From JABDIP01 sp965227455 (GTDB taxonomy: Bacteria; Pseudomonadota; Alphaproteobacteria; DSM-16000; Inquilinaceae): a DNA stretch of 64,000 nt. Numbering within the stretch: position 1 is the stretch's first letter; the number at the start of each line of letters is the position of its first letter. A program made the position numbers and the translations under genes. Below are positions 7,149 to 16,164 of this stretch, piece after piece. The notes beneath the pieces are model-generated. The model saw only the letters and a program-made list of their open reading frames with translations, did not search any database and was not told the origin of the DNA. The stretch spans positions 1,364,001 to 1,428,000 of the forward strand of contig OZ245752.1 of the NCBI GenBank assembly GCA_965227455.1, in the 5' to 3' direction.

Positions 7149-8627
7149 ATGGCTCGGGGCGAGCATGCGAACGTCGCCATCCGGAACCGGTTTCCGACGA
7201 TCCTGTTGTCGGTGGTGATCGGGCTGGCATTCATTCTCCGCTTCCACGGCATCTCGACCCAGAGCTTCTGGCTGGACGAGCTGTTCTCGGTGACCATCGC
7301 CGACCCGGACGGTCCCATCACGGACATGATCGCCCGGGTGAACAGCGATGTGCACCCGCCCCTGTTCTATTTCCTGCTGCGCGGCTGGATCGACATGTTC
7401 GGCTCCAGCGAGCTGGGCGTCCGCTCCTTCAGCGCCGCCTTCGGCTTCGCCGGCATCGTCTTTGCCGCGCTCTACTACCGCAAGCTCACCGACAGCTGGA
7501 CCCATGTCACCTTCGTGGCCCTGCTCTCCACCTCGTTCGGGGCCGTTTGGTATGCGCAGGAGGCCCGCGCCTATTCGCTGCTCCTGACCCTCGCCACGGT
7601 GCTCACCGGCACCACCCTCGCCATCATCGACCAGGCGCAGAACCAGCGGCGGATCGCACCGCAGACGCTGCTGCTGCTGGTGTCCGCCAGCGTGGCGGCC
7701 GCCTATGTGCATTATTTCGGCATGATCATCGCCGGGGCGTGTTTCGTCACCATCACCTTGCTGCTGTGGGACTGGAAGACGATGCTGCGGCTGATCCTGC
7801 TGGCGGGCGCGGTGTTTGCCGGCGCCTCGTTGATCTGGCTGCTGCACCACTACCCGCATATCAGCGGGCTGACCGGCGGCCGGTTCTGGATCCCGTCCGA
7901 CCTGGGCGGAGTGCTGCTGTCCGTGCTCGTCCTCCTGTTCGGCAATCCCTGGGTGATCCTCGCGGTCGGCATCGTGGCGCTGGTTTACATGTATGGCTGG
8001 GTCCGGGGCGGCCGCCCGGTCGATTTCGACATCCGGCCGCTGCTGATGATCATCCTGCTCTGCATCCTCATTCCGGCGGCCATCTCCCTGCATTCGCCGA
8101 TCCTGACCCCGCGCAACCTGATCATCATCTTCCCGGCGGCCTATCTGATGGTCGCCCATCTGATGAACTGGATCGCCAGCACCGCCGGTGCCGATGGCGG
8201 TTGGCGTGCCGCCCGGGTCGGCGCGTTGGTGCTGCTGGTCGGGGCCATGACGCTGCCCAGCATCGAGAGCAAGACCATGCCGCTGAAGGAGCAATGGCGC
8301 GAGGCGGCGTCCCACATCCTGGCCCAGCCGGAATGCCGGCAGACGACCATGTTCGTGGCCGGCAGCACGGATCTGTCGCTGTTCGACTTCTATACCAACC
8401 GCGCCGCCGAGGATGTCGCCATCACCTTCCTGCCGGCCCCGACCGATGGCCGGGTCTCTCCGGAGGCGGTCCGACAGGTCCTGGAGGGCCCCTGCCCGAT
8501 CGTCCTGTGGGAGGCGCGTGAGCCGGGTCCCCGCCCCGGCCTGGACCCGCTATTCGCTGAGATCTCCACCGAGCGGCTTTCGGTCGAGCGCTTTTACGGC
8601 TCGACACTGCACCTATATACCCGGTAG
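7149..8627 (+). CDS. Polytopic glycosyltransferase, PMT/ArnT type (GT-C)
   Basis: A 492-residue integral membrane protein with about eleven hydrophobic segments and a soluble C-terminal tail. The first luminal loop has the acidic signature FWLDELFSV, and the following VNSDVHPPLFYFLLRGW is typical of the dolichyl-phosphate-mannose mannosyltransferase/ArnT superfamily. Such enzymes move a sugar from a polyprenyl-phosphate donor onto lipid, protein or glycan at the periplasmic face. I prefer ATG 7149, preceded by GGGGGT, over the in-frame ATG at 7092, since the added 19 residues are not family-like. Acceptor unknown. It stands alone after an AT-rich region. Confidence 0.8.
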   Translation: MARGEHANVAIRNRFPTILLSVVIGLAFILRFHGISTQSFWLDELFSVTIADPDGPITDMIARVNSDVHPPLFYFLLRGWIDMFGSSELGVRSFSAAFGFAGIVFAALYYRKLTDSWTHVTFVALLSTSFGAVWYAQEARAYSLLLTLATVLTGTTLAIIDQAQNQRRIAPQTLLLLVSASVAAAYVHYFGMIIAGACFVTITLLLWDWKTMLRLILLAGAVFAGASLIWLLHHYPHISGLTGGRFWIPSDLGGVLLSVLVLLFGNPWVILAVGIVALVYMYGWVRGGRPVDFDIRPLLMIILLCILIPAAISLHSPILTPRNLIIIFPAAYLMVAHLMNWIASTAGADGGWRAARVGALVLLVGAMTLPSIESKTMPLKEQWREAASHILAQPECRQTTMFVAGSTDLSLFDFYTNRAAEDVAITFLPAPTDGRVSPEAVRQVLEGPCPIVLWEAREPGPRPGLDPLFAEISTERLSVERFYGSTLHLYTR

Positions 8628-8722
8628 CCATCGCGACGCCCGGTCCGGCGCCAAGCGTCGACCGCGTTGCCCGGACCGCGGCCAGCCAGCCGCGGCTTCG
8701 TCCCTGACCGGAGTTCCCGTCC

Positions 8723-9400
8723 TTGACCACAACATCGATGTTCGTGCCCGAGCGGCTGTATGCCTACATGCTGCAGGTCGGCTGCCGGGAGCCCGAGGCC
8801 CTGGCGGCTTTGCGCGAGGAGACCGCCGGGCTGGAGCAGGCGCATTACCAGATCGCGCCGGAGGAAGGCCAGTTGCTCGGCTTCCTGATCGAGGCGATTG
8901 GCGCCCGCAGGGTCCTCGATATCGGCACCTTCACCGGCTACAGCGCCCTCATCTCCGCCCTGTCCATGCCGGCGGACGGGCGGGTGGTGACGCTCGACAC
9001 CTCGGAAGACTTCACCGCCATCGCCCGCCGGCATTGGCAGGCGGCTGGGGTGGCCGAGCGGATCGACCTGCGCCTCGCCCCCGCGCTGGAGAGCCTGGAA
9101 GACCTCCTCGCCAATGGCGGCGCCGGGCAGTACGATTTCGCCTTCATCGACGCCGACAAGGAACGCTACGACGCCTATTACGAGCTGGTGCTGCGCCTGC
9201 TACGGCCCGGCGGGCTGGCGGCGGTCGACAACACCCTGTGGCGCGGCCGGGTCATCGATCCGGACAACCGCAAGGCCAAGACCGAGGCCTTCCGAGCCTT
9301 CAACGCCAAGCTGCACGCCGACCCGCGGGTGACGCTCGTGATGCTGCCCGTCGGCGACGGCGTCACCCTGGTTCGCAAGCGCCCCCAACCCGGGAATTGA
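8723..9400 (+). CDS. SAM-dependent O-methyltransferase, family 3 (copy 1)
   Basis: A 225-residue class I methyltransferase of the catechol/caffeoyl-CoA O-methyltransferase group. The SAM-binding motif is VLDIGTFTGYSAL (about residues 59-71), the metal-binding acidic motif is FIDADKERYD and the third motif is VDNTLWRGRV. The start is TTG at 8723 or ATG at 8738, five codons in. It is followed after only four bases by a paralogue, so the two form a tandem pair. Substrate unknown; small catechol-like compounds are usual for the family. Confidence 0.87.
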   Translation: MTTTSMFVPERLYAYMLQVGCREPEALAALREETAGLEQAHYQIAPEEGQLLGFLIEAIGARRVLDIGTFTGYSALISALSMPADGRVVTLDTSEDFTAIARRHWQAAGVAERIDLRLAPALESLEDLLANGGAGQYDFAFIDADKERYDAYYELVLRLLRPGGLAAVDNTLWRGRVIDPDNRKAKTEAFRAFNAKLHADPRVTLVMLPVGDGVTLVRKRPQPGN

Positions 9401-9404
9401 GTCC

Positions 9405-10073
9405 ATGTCCAGAAACAGCATCGGTCTCTCCGACGCCGTCCAGGATTACCTGATCGCCAACTCGCTGCGGGAATCCGACCTGCAGCGCCAGCTGCGCGAA
9501 GAGACCGCCCGAGCCCTCGGCGGCTCGGCCTCCATGCAGATCGCCCCTGAGCAGGGTCAGTTCATGGCCCTGATGGCGAAGCTGGTCGGCGCCCGGTTGG
9601 CATTGGAGATCGGCACTTTCACCGGCTACAGCGCCCTCGCCGTGGCCCAGGCGCTGCCGCCGGACGGCAAGCTGATCGCCTGCGACATCAATGCCGATTG
9701 GACCGCGATCGGACGGCGCTATTGGGCCGAGGCCGGCGTGGCGGACAAGATCGATCTCCGGCTGGGCAATGCGGTCGAGACCCTGGCGGCCCTGCGCAGC
9801 GCACCCGAGGCCGGCCGCTTCGACATGGCCTTCATCGACGCGGACAAGGGCAATTACACCCGCTATTTCGAGGATTGCCTGGCCCTGGTCCGCCCGGGCG
9901 GGCTGATCATGATCGACAATGTGCTGTGGGGCGGCTCGGTCGCCGACCGGGCGGACACCAGCGCCGACACGGTCGCCATCCGCGAGCTGAACGCGGCCCT
10001 GCACGCCGATGAGCGGGTCGATGTCAGCCTGGTCCCGATCGGCGATGGCCTGACCTTGGCGCGCAAGCGGTAG
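9405..10073 (+). CDS. SAM-dependent O-methyltransferase, family 3 (copy 2)
   Basis: A 222-residue paralogue of the preceding gene, with the same motifs in the same places: ALEIGTFTGYSAL for SAM, FIDADKGNYT for the divalent metal and IDNVLWGGSV. The N-terminal helix region differs (DAVQDYLIANSLRESD), which usually shapes the substrate pocket, so the two copies may accept different substrates. ATG 9405 follows the upstream stop by four bases. It converges on the DUF192 gene 16 bases away. Confidence 0.87.
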   Translation: MSRNSIGLSDAVQDYLIANSLRESDLQRQLREETARALGGSASMQIAPEQGQFMALMAKLVGARLALEIGTFTGYSALAVAQALPPDGKLIACDINADWTAIGRRYWAEAGVADKIDLRLGNAVETLAALRSAPEAGRFDMAFIDADKGNYTRYFEDCLALVRPGGLIMIDNVLWGGSVADRADTSADTVAIRELNAALHADERVDVSLVPIGDGLTLARKR

Positions 10074-10089
10074 GGGCGCGCCTGCCTAT

Positions 10090-10545
10090 CTAATCCGGAA
10101 AGGCGCCGTGCACGACCTTGTCGCCGGGCCGGATGCCCAGCATGGCCGAAAGGCCGCCATTGATCTCCAGCACCGCCCGGACCGGCCCGTCGGAGGGTAC
10201 CGACGCCTCTGAAAGGGGCACGGTGCGCTCGCCGATATTGACGATGCGACCATCGGCGCCGACGAACAGCATGTCGAGCGAGATCAGGGTGTTCCGCATC
10301 CAGAACGAGACCGGCCGGACCGGCTCGAAGACGAACAGCATGCCGGCATCGGCCGCCATCTCCTCGCGGTGCATCAGCCCGCGGGCCTGCTGTTCCGGGG
10401 TCAATGCCAGCTCCACTTCGAAGCGGTAGCGCGCGCCGGCGGCGGTTTCGATCCAGAGTTCCGACGTCTCCTGCGCAACCGAAGCCGTGGCCGGCAGCAG
10501 GGCGAAGACGAGGATCGTCAGGATTCTCGCGATGGATCGGATCAT
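10090..10545 (-). CDS. DUF192 exported protein
   Basis: A 151-residue protein with a signal peptide (hydrophobic residues 5-22, cleavage near SVAQE) followed by one DUF192 domain. Family landmarks are RGLMHREEMAADAGMLFVF and FWMRNTLISLDMLFV. The family is widespread and small, with no firmly established function; the product should be periplasmic. I placed the start at ATG 10545, since the frame upstream to 10659 is not protein-like and the signal peptide begins here. It lies 76 bases downstream of gltS on the same strand. Confidence 0.88.
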   Translation of the reverse strand: MIRSIARILTILVFALLPATASVAQETSELWIETAAGARYRFEVELALTPEQQARGLMHREEMAADAGMLFVFEPVRPVSFWMRNTLISLDMLFVGADGRIVNIGERTVPLSEASVPSDGPVRAVLEINGGLSAMLGIRPGDKVVHGAFPD

Positions 10546-10621
10546 GGCGCCTGTCACGCTCTGTTCGATGTACCGGCGACCACTATAGCGCAGCGATCGT
10601 GACGGCAAGGCGGCGAGCACG

Positions 10622-11839
10622 CTATCCCAGGCCCAGCGCCGTCTGGATGACCAGCGCATTGGTGATGTCCACGAAGAAGGCGGAGACCAGCGGCAGGATG
10701 ATGAAGGCGGTCGGGGCCGGCCCGTGGGTCTTGGTCACCGCCGTCATATTGGCGATGGCGGTCGGTGTCGCGCCCAAGGCGAAGCCGCCGAACCCGGCGC
10801 TCAACACCGCCGCCTGATAGTCGCGCCCCATCAGCGGGAACAGCAGCAGCAGGATGAAGACGACCGCCGCCACGGTCTGCAGCGCCAGGATCCCCAGCAG
10901 CGGCCCGGCCAGCCCGGCGATGGTCCAGAGCTGCATGCTCATCAGCGACATGGCGAGGAAGATGCTGAGCGAGTAGTCCGACACGATGGCCAGCGCCCGG
11001 GTCCGGGCCGGCCAGCGGATGCGCGGGAAGAACACCGGAATGGTGTTGGACATGATGATGGCGACCAGCAGGCAGGTCACGAAGAGCGGCAGCTTCAGCC
11101 CCGCCGCCTCGACCGCCTCGTTTGCGGCGAAGCCCAGGATGATCGCCACATGCAGGGTCAGGAGGACCGACATGATGCTGACATGGTTGATCCGCTCCGT
11201 CGCCTCGCGCTCATGGGCGATGCCGACCACCGGACCGTCCTCCGGCTCCCCCGTCAGATCGTGGCGATTCAGCAGGAAGCGGGCGATCGGGCCGCCGATC
11301 AGGCTGGCGACCACCAGGCCGAGAGTGGCCGCCGCGATGCCGATCTCCATGGCGTTGGGCACCCCGTGGTCCGCGGCGATCTCCGGCGCCCAGGCGATGG
11401 CGGTACCGTGGCCGCCGATCAGCGAGGCGGATCCGACCAGGACTCCGACCGGCGCCGCCAGGCCGAACAGGCCGGCGGCGCCGATGCCGACCGCGGTCTG
11501 GATAACGATGAAGGCCAGGGTCAGCCCCAGCAGGATGCCAAGCGGCCGGCCGCCTTCGATCAGATCCGATAGCCGCGCATTGAGCCCGATGGCGGTGAAG
11601 AAATAGACCAGCAGGGTGTCGCGGGTCTCCAGGTCGAAGCTGATGTCGAGGCCGGTGAACTGGTGCAGGACGAACACGACCACGGCCGCGATCAGCCCGC
11701 CGGTCACCGGCTCCGGGATGTTGTAGTCGCGCAGCAGCCGAATGCGGCCATTGAGATGCATCCCGGCGAAAAAGACCACGATGCCGATCGTATAGGCGAT
11801 GAAGTCCGGAATCAGGACGTCGCCGCTTTCCCCCGCCAT
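10622..11839 (-). CDS. gltS: Sodium/glutamate symporter
   Basis: A 405-residue inner-membrane secondary transporter that imports glutamate with sodium. It has about ten membrane segments in two inverted halves. The repeated re-entrant signatures are GSASLIGGHGTAIAWAP in the first half and AGFGGFALGATPTAIANM in the second, both characteristic of the ESS/GltS family. Length matches the family (~400). ATG 11839 is preceded by GGAGGGTGG on the coding strand. A single-gene unit, possibly reading on into DUF192. Confidence 0.93.
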   Translation of the reverse strand: MAGESGDVLIPDFIAYTIGIVVFFAGMHLNGRIRLLRDYNIPEPVTGGLIAAVVVFVLHQFTGLDISFDLETRDTLLVYFFTAIGLNARLSDLIEGGRPLGILLGLTLAFIVIQTAVGIGAAGLFGLAAPVGVLVGSASLIGGHGTAIAWAPEIAADHGVPNAMEIGIAAATLGLVVASLIGGPIARFLLNRHDLTGEPEDGPVVGIAHEREATERINHVSIMSVLLTLHVAIILGFAANEAVEAAGLKLPLFVTCLLVAIIMSNTIPVFFPRIRWPARTRALAIVSDYSLSIFLAMSLMSMQLWTIAGLAGPLLGILALQTVAAVVFILLLLFPLMGRDYQAAVLSAGFGGFALGATPTAIANMTAVTKTHGPAPTAFIILPLVSAFFVDITNALVIQTALGLG

Positions 11840-11921
11840 GACCAGCCACCCTCCCCGTCGCGCTCAGCCGACCGTTGGTCCGATCTCACACATCCGATGT
11901 CAATCGGCAATCGCAGTCCAA

Positions 11922-13025
11922 TCAGGGTGCAAGCGCCGCTTCGACGACCTCCAGCACGGCGTCGCGGACCGGACCCGGCCGCGGCCGGTCGGCGATGGTG
12001 GTCAGCCATTCGGCCGGCGGGTTCTTGCCGGCCTCGCGATGCCAGTTGAGCGCCCGCAGCACCGGCTCGGCCGCAGGCGCGGCCTCGGGCGGGTCGATGC
12101 CGTTCAGCACCGCCCAGACCCCTGCCCAGCAGCGGCCGACGGTCCAGGGATTGTAGCCGCCGCCGCCCAGCACGAGGCAGCGCGGCGCCAATTCGGAAAC
12201 TGCTCGAACGACCCGCCACAAAGCGTTGTTCGATAGAGATAATCGGCTCAGAGGATCGTCCGTCAGCGCGTCGGCGCCGCATTGCAGGACGACGGCTTCC
12301 GGCCGGAAGGCCCGACCCAGCGGCACCAGCACGCGCTCCAGGATCAATTCCATCTCGGAATCGTTGAATCCGTCCGGCACCGGCAGGTTGCGCGCCATGC
12401 CGCCGGCCCGGTCCTCCGCTGCGCCGGTATAGGGCCAGCGGGCGCCCTCATGCACGGAGACGGTCAGCACCCGGTCGTCCTCGGCGAAGGCGTCCTGCAC
12501 CCCGTCGCCGTGATGGGCGTCGACATCGACGTAGTAGATGCGCTCCAGTCCACGATCCAGCATCGCCAGGATGCCCAGCACCGGATCGTTGAAATAGCAG
12601 AAGCCGCTGGCCCGGTCGGGCCGGCCGTGATGGGTGCCGCCGGCCGGCGAATAGACGATGCCGCCTTCGGCCAGCAGCTCCGCCGCCAGGATCGAGGCTC
12701 CCGCCGCCGTCGCCGGCCGGCGGAAGATCTCCGGAAAGATCGGGTTGTCGATCTTGCCAAGGTGGTAGCGCGCCCGCCGCTCCGCATCCAGCCGCTGGTC
12801 CCGCTCGGCATCCTGCAGCGCGGCGATGTAGTCCGGATCGTGGAACCGCCGAAGCTGCTCCGGCGTCGCCATCGGGCTGTCGATGTACTGGCTATCCGGC
12901 AACCACCCCATCGCCCGCGCCAGATCGATCGCCGTCGACACCCGCGGGATCGCAAGCGGATGCTTCCGGCCATAGCTGGAATGACGATAGATCTCGCTGC
13001 CGATGAAGAGCGGTGCTGACGCCAT
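11922..13025 (-). CDS. Histone deacetylase/AcuC-family deacetylase
   Basis: A 367-residue zinc hydrolase of the arginase-deacetylase fold. The catalytic set is visible: the His pair in GGTHHGRPDRASGFCYFND, the zinc ligands in VDVDAHHGDGVQDAF, a further Asp in QCGADALTDDPLS and the transition-state Tyr in LGGGGYNPW. Bacterial members include AcuC (acetoin utilisation, acetyl-CoA synthetase deacetylation) and acetylpolyamine amidohydrolases; the partner here is unknown. It diverges from the aldolase-like gene with a 124-base gap. Confidence 0.88.
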   Translation of the reverse strand: MASAPLFIGSEIYRHSSYGRKHPLAIPRVSTAIDLARAMGWLPDSQYIDSPMATPEQLRRFHDPDYIAALQDAERDQRLDAERRARYHLGKIDNPIFPEIFRRPATAAGASILAAELLAEGGIVYSPAGGTHHGRPDRASGFCYFNDPVLGILAMLDRGLERIYYVDVDAHHGDGVQDAFAEDDRVLTVSVHEGARWPYTGAAEDRAGGMARNLPVPDGFNDSEMELILERVLVPLGRAFRPEAVVLQCGADALTDDPLSRLSLSNNALWRVVRAVSELAPRCLVLGGGGYNPWTVGRCWAGVWAVLNGIDPPEAAPAAEPVLRALNWHREAGKNPPAEWLTTIADRPRPGPVRDAVLEVVEAALAP

Positions 13026-13149
13026 GGAGGGGAGCTAGGGCAGCGCGGCATCGTCGTCAACTCGGGCGATGTCGGCAAACTTGTAATGTTCCGCGTGCTA
13101 GGCGAGTCTGGTATCCGGAAAATCGTTTAACCGGGGAGGATCGGCGGTC

Positions 13150-14127
13150 ATGAAGCGCCTGGACGAGAAGCTGGAACGGGTCCGCAACGGCAGCTACACG
13201 CCGAAGGACTTCATCATCGCCGATGCCAAGGACGCCGATATGGGCTTCGGGCTGACGGCGCCGGGGCCGCGCCAGGGCGGCACTGGCTACAAGAGCCGGG
13301 CGGAATACCTGCAGAACATGCGCGACATGGTGGCCAGCGACCTGGTCGACGTGATGCTGATGTCGGTGTCTTCCGCTGAAGTGCTGGTCGGCGACGGCAC
13401 CATCGAAGGCACGCCGGTGACCGCGGCGGTGCGGCTGAACGACAGCACCGATATCTGGTCCCAGCGCCATGGCGACTACAAGGGTGGGCCGGCGCGGCCG
13501 TTCCGCACCGCCGATCTGGACCGCGCCACGGCGGTTGCCGATCTCGGGCTCTATGCCATCACCTTCTGCAACCAGGTGGACCACGATCTCTCGACCCTGG
13601 AATCCTACGCCCTGTTCCGCGAGGAGCTGGCCGACAGCCCGATGCGTTATTTCCTGGAGGTGTTCAACCCGTCCTTCGACATCGGCCTCTCGGAAGAGGA
13701 CCTGCCCTTCTACATCAATGACTGCATCGTGCGGACCCTGGCCGGCGTCGCCTCGGCCGACAGGCCGCTGTTCCTGAAGGCGGTCTATAACGGCCCCAAG
13801 GCACTGGAGGAGCTGGCCTCCTACGACCCGGGAGGGCTGATTGTCGGCATCCTCGGCGGCGGCAAGGGCACCACACGGGACACCTTCGAGCTGGTCCGCC
13901 AGGCCGAGAAATATGGCGGGCGGGTCGCCCTGTTCGGCCGCAAGATCAACCTGGCGGAATCGCCGGCGACCCTGGTGTCGCTGATGCGGCGGGTGGTCGA
14001 GGGCGACGTCTCCAGCGAGGAGGCGGTGCGCGCCTATCACGGCGAGCTGCAATCCCAGGACATCGAACCGGCCCTGCCGCTCGAAGCCGATTTGGAGGTC
14101 ACCGAGACGATTCTGAAGGGCAACTGA
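13150..14127 (+). CDS. Aldolase-type TIM-barrel protein, uncharacterised
   Basis: A 325-residue soluble protein I place only by fold. Stretches such as FIIADAKDADMGFG, YFLEVFNPSFDIGL, RPLFLKAVYNGPKALEELASY and VGILGGGKGTTRDTFELV look like the strand-end segments of a class I aldolase or LacD/DeoC-like barrel, with the lysine in LFLKAVYNG a candidate Schiff-base residue. The RBS GGGGAGG precedes ATG 13150. The PfkB kinase gene begins 23 bases after the stop, so the pair probably processes one sugar: phosphorylation, then retro-aldol cleavage. That pathway is inference. Confidence 0.7.
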   Translation: MKRLDEKLERVRNGSYTPKDFIIADAKDADMGFGLTAPGPRQGGTGYKSRAEYLQNMRDMVASDLVDVMLMSVSSAEVLVGDGTIEGTPVTAAVRLNDSTDIWSQRHGDYKGGPARPFRTADLDRATAVADLGLYAITFCNQVDHDLSTLESYALFREELADSPMRYFLEVFNPSFDIGLSEEDLPFYINDCIVRTLAGVASADRPLFLKAVYNGPKALEELASYDPGGLIVGILGGGKGTTRDTFELVRQAEKYGGRVALFGRKINLAESPATLVSLMRRVVEGDVSSEEAVRAYHGELQSQDIEPALPLEADLEVTETILKGN

Positions 14128-14150
14128 CTGCCCCGCCCGGTGAGCGCGCC

Positions 14151-15110
14151 ATGACCGCCATCGACTGCGTCGTCTTCGGCGAGACCGGTATCGACCTGAT
14201 GGTCCAGCCGGTGCCCCAGGACAAGACCCTGGCCGAGCTGCGCCCGCATGTGGATGTGGACAGCATCCGCGCGGTTACCGGCGGCAATGTGCCGAACTGC
14301 GGCATCGCGCTTGCGAGGCTTGGCCTCTCGGTCGCGGCCGCCACCCTGATCGGCGAGGATGAATGGGGCGATATGGTGCTGCGGCGCCTGACCGAAGAGG
14401 GCCTGGACACCAGCTATGTCCGACGCCTGTCCGATATCGGCACCAACGTCACCGCGGTGATGACCGACGGCGCCGGCGCCCACACCTTCATCCATCAGTC
14501 CGGCGCCGCCCGAGTTACGAACAAGCAATTCGCCCTGGATTGCATGGAGCTGTTCGCCCGGGCCCGCTTCGCCCTGTTCGGCTATTACAACCTCATGCCC
14601 CATCTGGAGGCCGATCTGCCGGAGATACTGGCGACGATCCGGCAGACCGGCTGCCGTACCGCCTTGGACACCGCCAATGGCGGCGGCGGCATGCAGCCGC
14701 TCGACGCCATCCTGCCGCATCTGGACATCTACATCCCCAGCCTGACCGAGGCCCGCAACCAGACAGGCGAATCGGAGCCGGAGACCATCCTCGACGCCTT
14801 TCGCGCCTGCGGCACCTCGGCCCTGCTGGGTGTGACCCTGGGCGAGGACGGCGCTTTGCTGAGCCCGGCGCCCGGCGTACTGATCGACGTGCCCCCGATA
14901 CCGCCACCCGGCCCTGTGGTCGACACCACCGGCGCCGGAGACTGTTTCCTGGCCGGGCTCGTCACCGGGTTGCTCAAGGAACTGCCGTTGCCGGAGGCCG
15001 CCGCACTGGGCGCGGCGACGGCCGCCTGTTCTGTCTCCGGTCTTGGCGGCAGTACGGCGGTGGACGATTACGAGCGGACCCTTACACTGAGCCGGCGGCC
15101 ATTGCCCTGA
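14151..15110 (+). CDS. PfkB-family carbohydrate kinase
   Basis: A 319-residue ribokinase-fold sugar kinase. The N-terminal substrate part contains VTGGNVPNCGIALARLG, and the C-terminal ATP/anion-hole signature is DTTGAGDCFLAGL (about residues 259-271) with Asp as catalytic base. Family members phosphorylate ribose, fructose, KDG, tagatose-6-phosphate or inositol derivatives; the substrate is not readable from motifs. Co-directional with the aldolase-like gene 23 bases upstream and likely in the same operon. The start ATG 14151 has only a weak GGTGAG before it. Confidence 0.85.
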   Translation: MTAIDCVVFGETGIDLMVQPVPQDKTLAELRPHVDVDSIRAVTGGNVPNCGIALARLGLSVAAATLIGEDEWGDMVLRRLTEEGLDTSYVRRLSDIGTNVTAVMTDGAGAHTFIHQSGAARVTNKQFALDCMELFARARFALFGYYNLMPHLEADLPEILATIRQTGCRTALDTANGGGGMQPLDAILPHLDIYIPSLTEARNQTGESEPETILDAFRACGTSALLGVTLGEDGALLSPAPGVLIDVPPIPPPGPVVDTTGAGDCFLAGLVTGLLKELPLPEAAALGAATAACSVSGLGGSTAVDDYERTLTLSRRPLP

Positions 15111-15174
15111 TCGGCCGTCCGGCCTATCTGCATGCATCGATGGTCGGAATTCCCGCAATCAGGACATATGGCTG

Positions 15175-16152
15175 ATGATTGGCAGCTTCGCCGGACGCCG
15201 GCATTTCAAGGAATTGACCGAACAGGAGATTCTCGCCCTGGCGATATCCTCCGAGGAGGATGACGGGCGCATCTACCAGTCCTATGCCGAACATGTGCGC
15301 CAGGACTTCCCGGCCACGGCAGAGATGCTGGACGGCATGGCGGCCGAGGAGAATCACCACCGGCAACGCCTGATCGACCTGCACAAGCGGCGCTTCGGTG
15401 ACGTCATCCCGCTGATCCGCCGCGAGCATGTCGCCGGCTTCTATGCCCGCAAGCCGGTCTGGCTGACCGAAGCCCTCGGTGTCGACCGCATCCGGGAGGA
15501 GATCGGCGGCATGGAGCGCAACGCCCACAACTTCTATCTCCGCGCCGCACAGCGGGCGACCGATGCCGACACGCGCAAGCTGCTGGGCGATCTGGCGGCG
15601 GCGGAGGCCGGGCATATGAAACTTGGGGCCACGCTGGAAAAACGGCATCTGCCCGAGGATGTGCGCGAGGAAGAGAAGGCCCAGGCCCATCGCCAGTTCG
15701 TGCTGACCTGGGTTCAGCCGGGGCTGGCCGGGCTGATGGACGGCTCGGTCTCGACCCTGGCGCCGATCTTCGCCACCGCCTTCGCCACCCAGGACACCTG
15801 GACCACCTTCCTGGTCGGTCTGGCGGCTTCGGTCGGCGCCGGCATCTCCATGGGCTTTACCGAGGCGGCCTCGGACGATGGCGAGATCTCGGGCCGCGGC
15901 TCGCCCATCAAGCGCGGCTTCGCATCGGGCATCATGACCACGGTCGGCGGGCTGGGGCACGCCCTGCCCTATCTGATCCCGGATTTCCAGATCGCCACGA
16001 CCCTGGCCATCCTCATCGTCTTCGTCGAACTCTGGGCCATCGCCTGGATCCAAAAGCGCTGGATGGACACGCCCTTCCTGCGGGCAGCATTGCAGGTCGT
16101 TCTGGGCGGCTCGCTGGTGTTCGCCGCCGGCATCCTCATCGGCAACGCCTGA
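15175..16152 (+). CDS. mbfA: Ferritin-VIT membrane iron exporter (MbfA type)
   Basis: A 325-residue fusion of an N-terminal ferritin-like/erythrin domain and a C-terminal VIT1/CCC1 membrane domain. Residues 10-160 show repeated E-x(n)-ExxH-like di-iron ligands (SSEEDDGRIY, AAEENHHRQ, GMERNAHNFY, AAEAGHMKL). Residues 178-325 hold the membrane part with GLMDGSVSTLAPIF and SVGAGISMGFTEA. In Bradyrhizobium and Agrobacterium, MbfA exports iron and protects against iron and peroxide stress under Irr control. I see no clear Irr (ICE) box upstream. It is 64 bases after the kinase and may be separately transcribed. Confidence 0.88.
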   Translation: MIGSFAGRRHFKELTEQEILALAISSEEDDGRIYQSYAEHVRQDFPATAEMLDGMAAEENHHRQRLIDLHKRRFGDVIPLIRREHVAGFYARKPVWLTEALGVDRIREEIGGMERNAHNFYLRAAQRATDADTRKLLGDLAAAEAGHMKLGATLEKRHLPEDVREEEKAQAHRQFVLTWVQPGLAGLMDGSVSTLAPIFATAFATQDTWTTFLVGLAASVGAGISMGFTEAASDDGEISGRGSPIKRGFASGIMTTVGGLGHALPYLIPDFQIATTLAILIVFVELWAIAWIQKRWMDTPFLRAALQVVLGGSLVFAAGILIGNA

Positions 16153-16164
16153 CGCGGCGCCGGC

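Noticed and set aside
6956..8521. Long plus-strand frame overlapping the glycosyltransferase
   Set aside because: The sequence is Pro/Arg/His-rich and has no membrane segments, whereas the other frame gives a clear polytopic protein.
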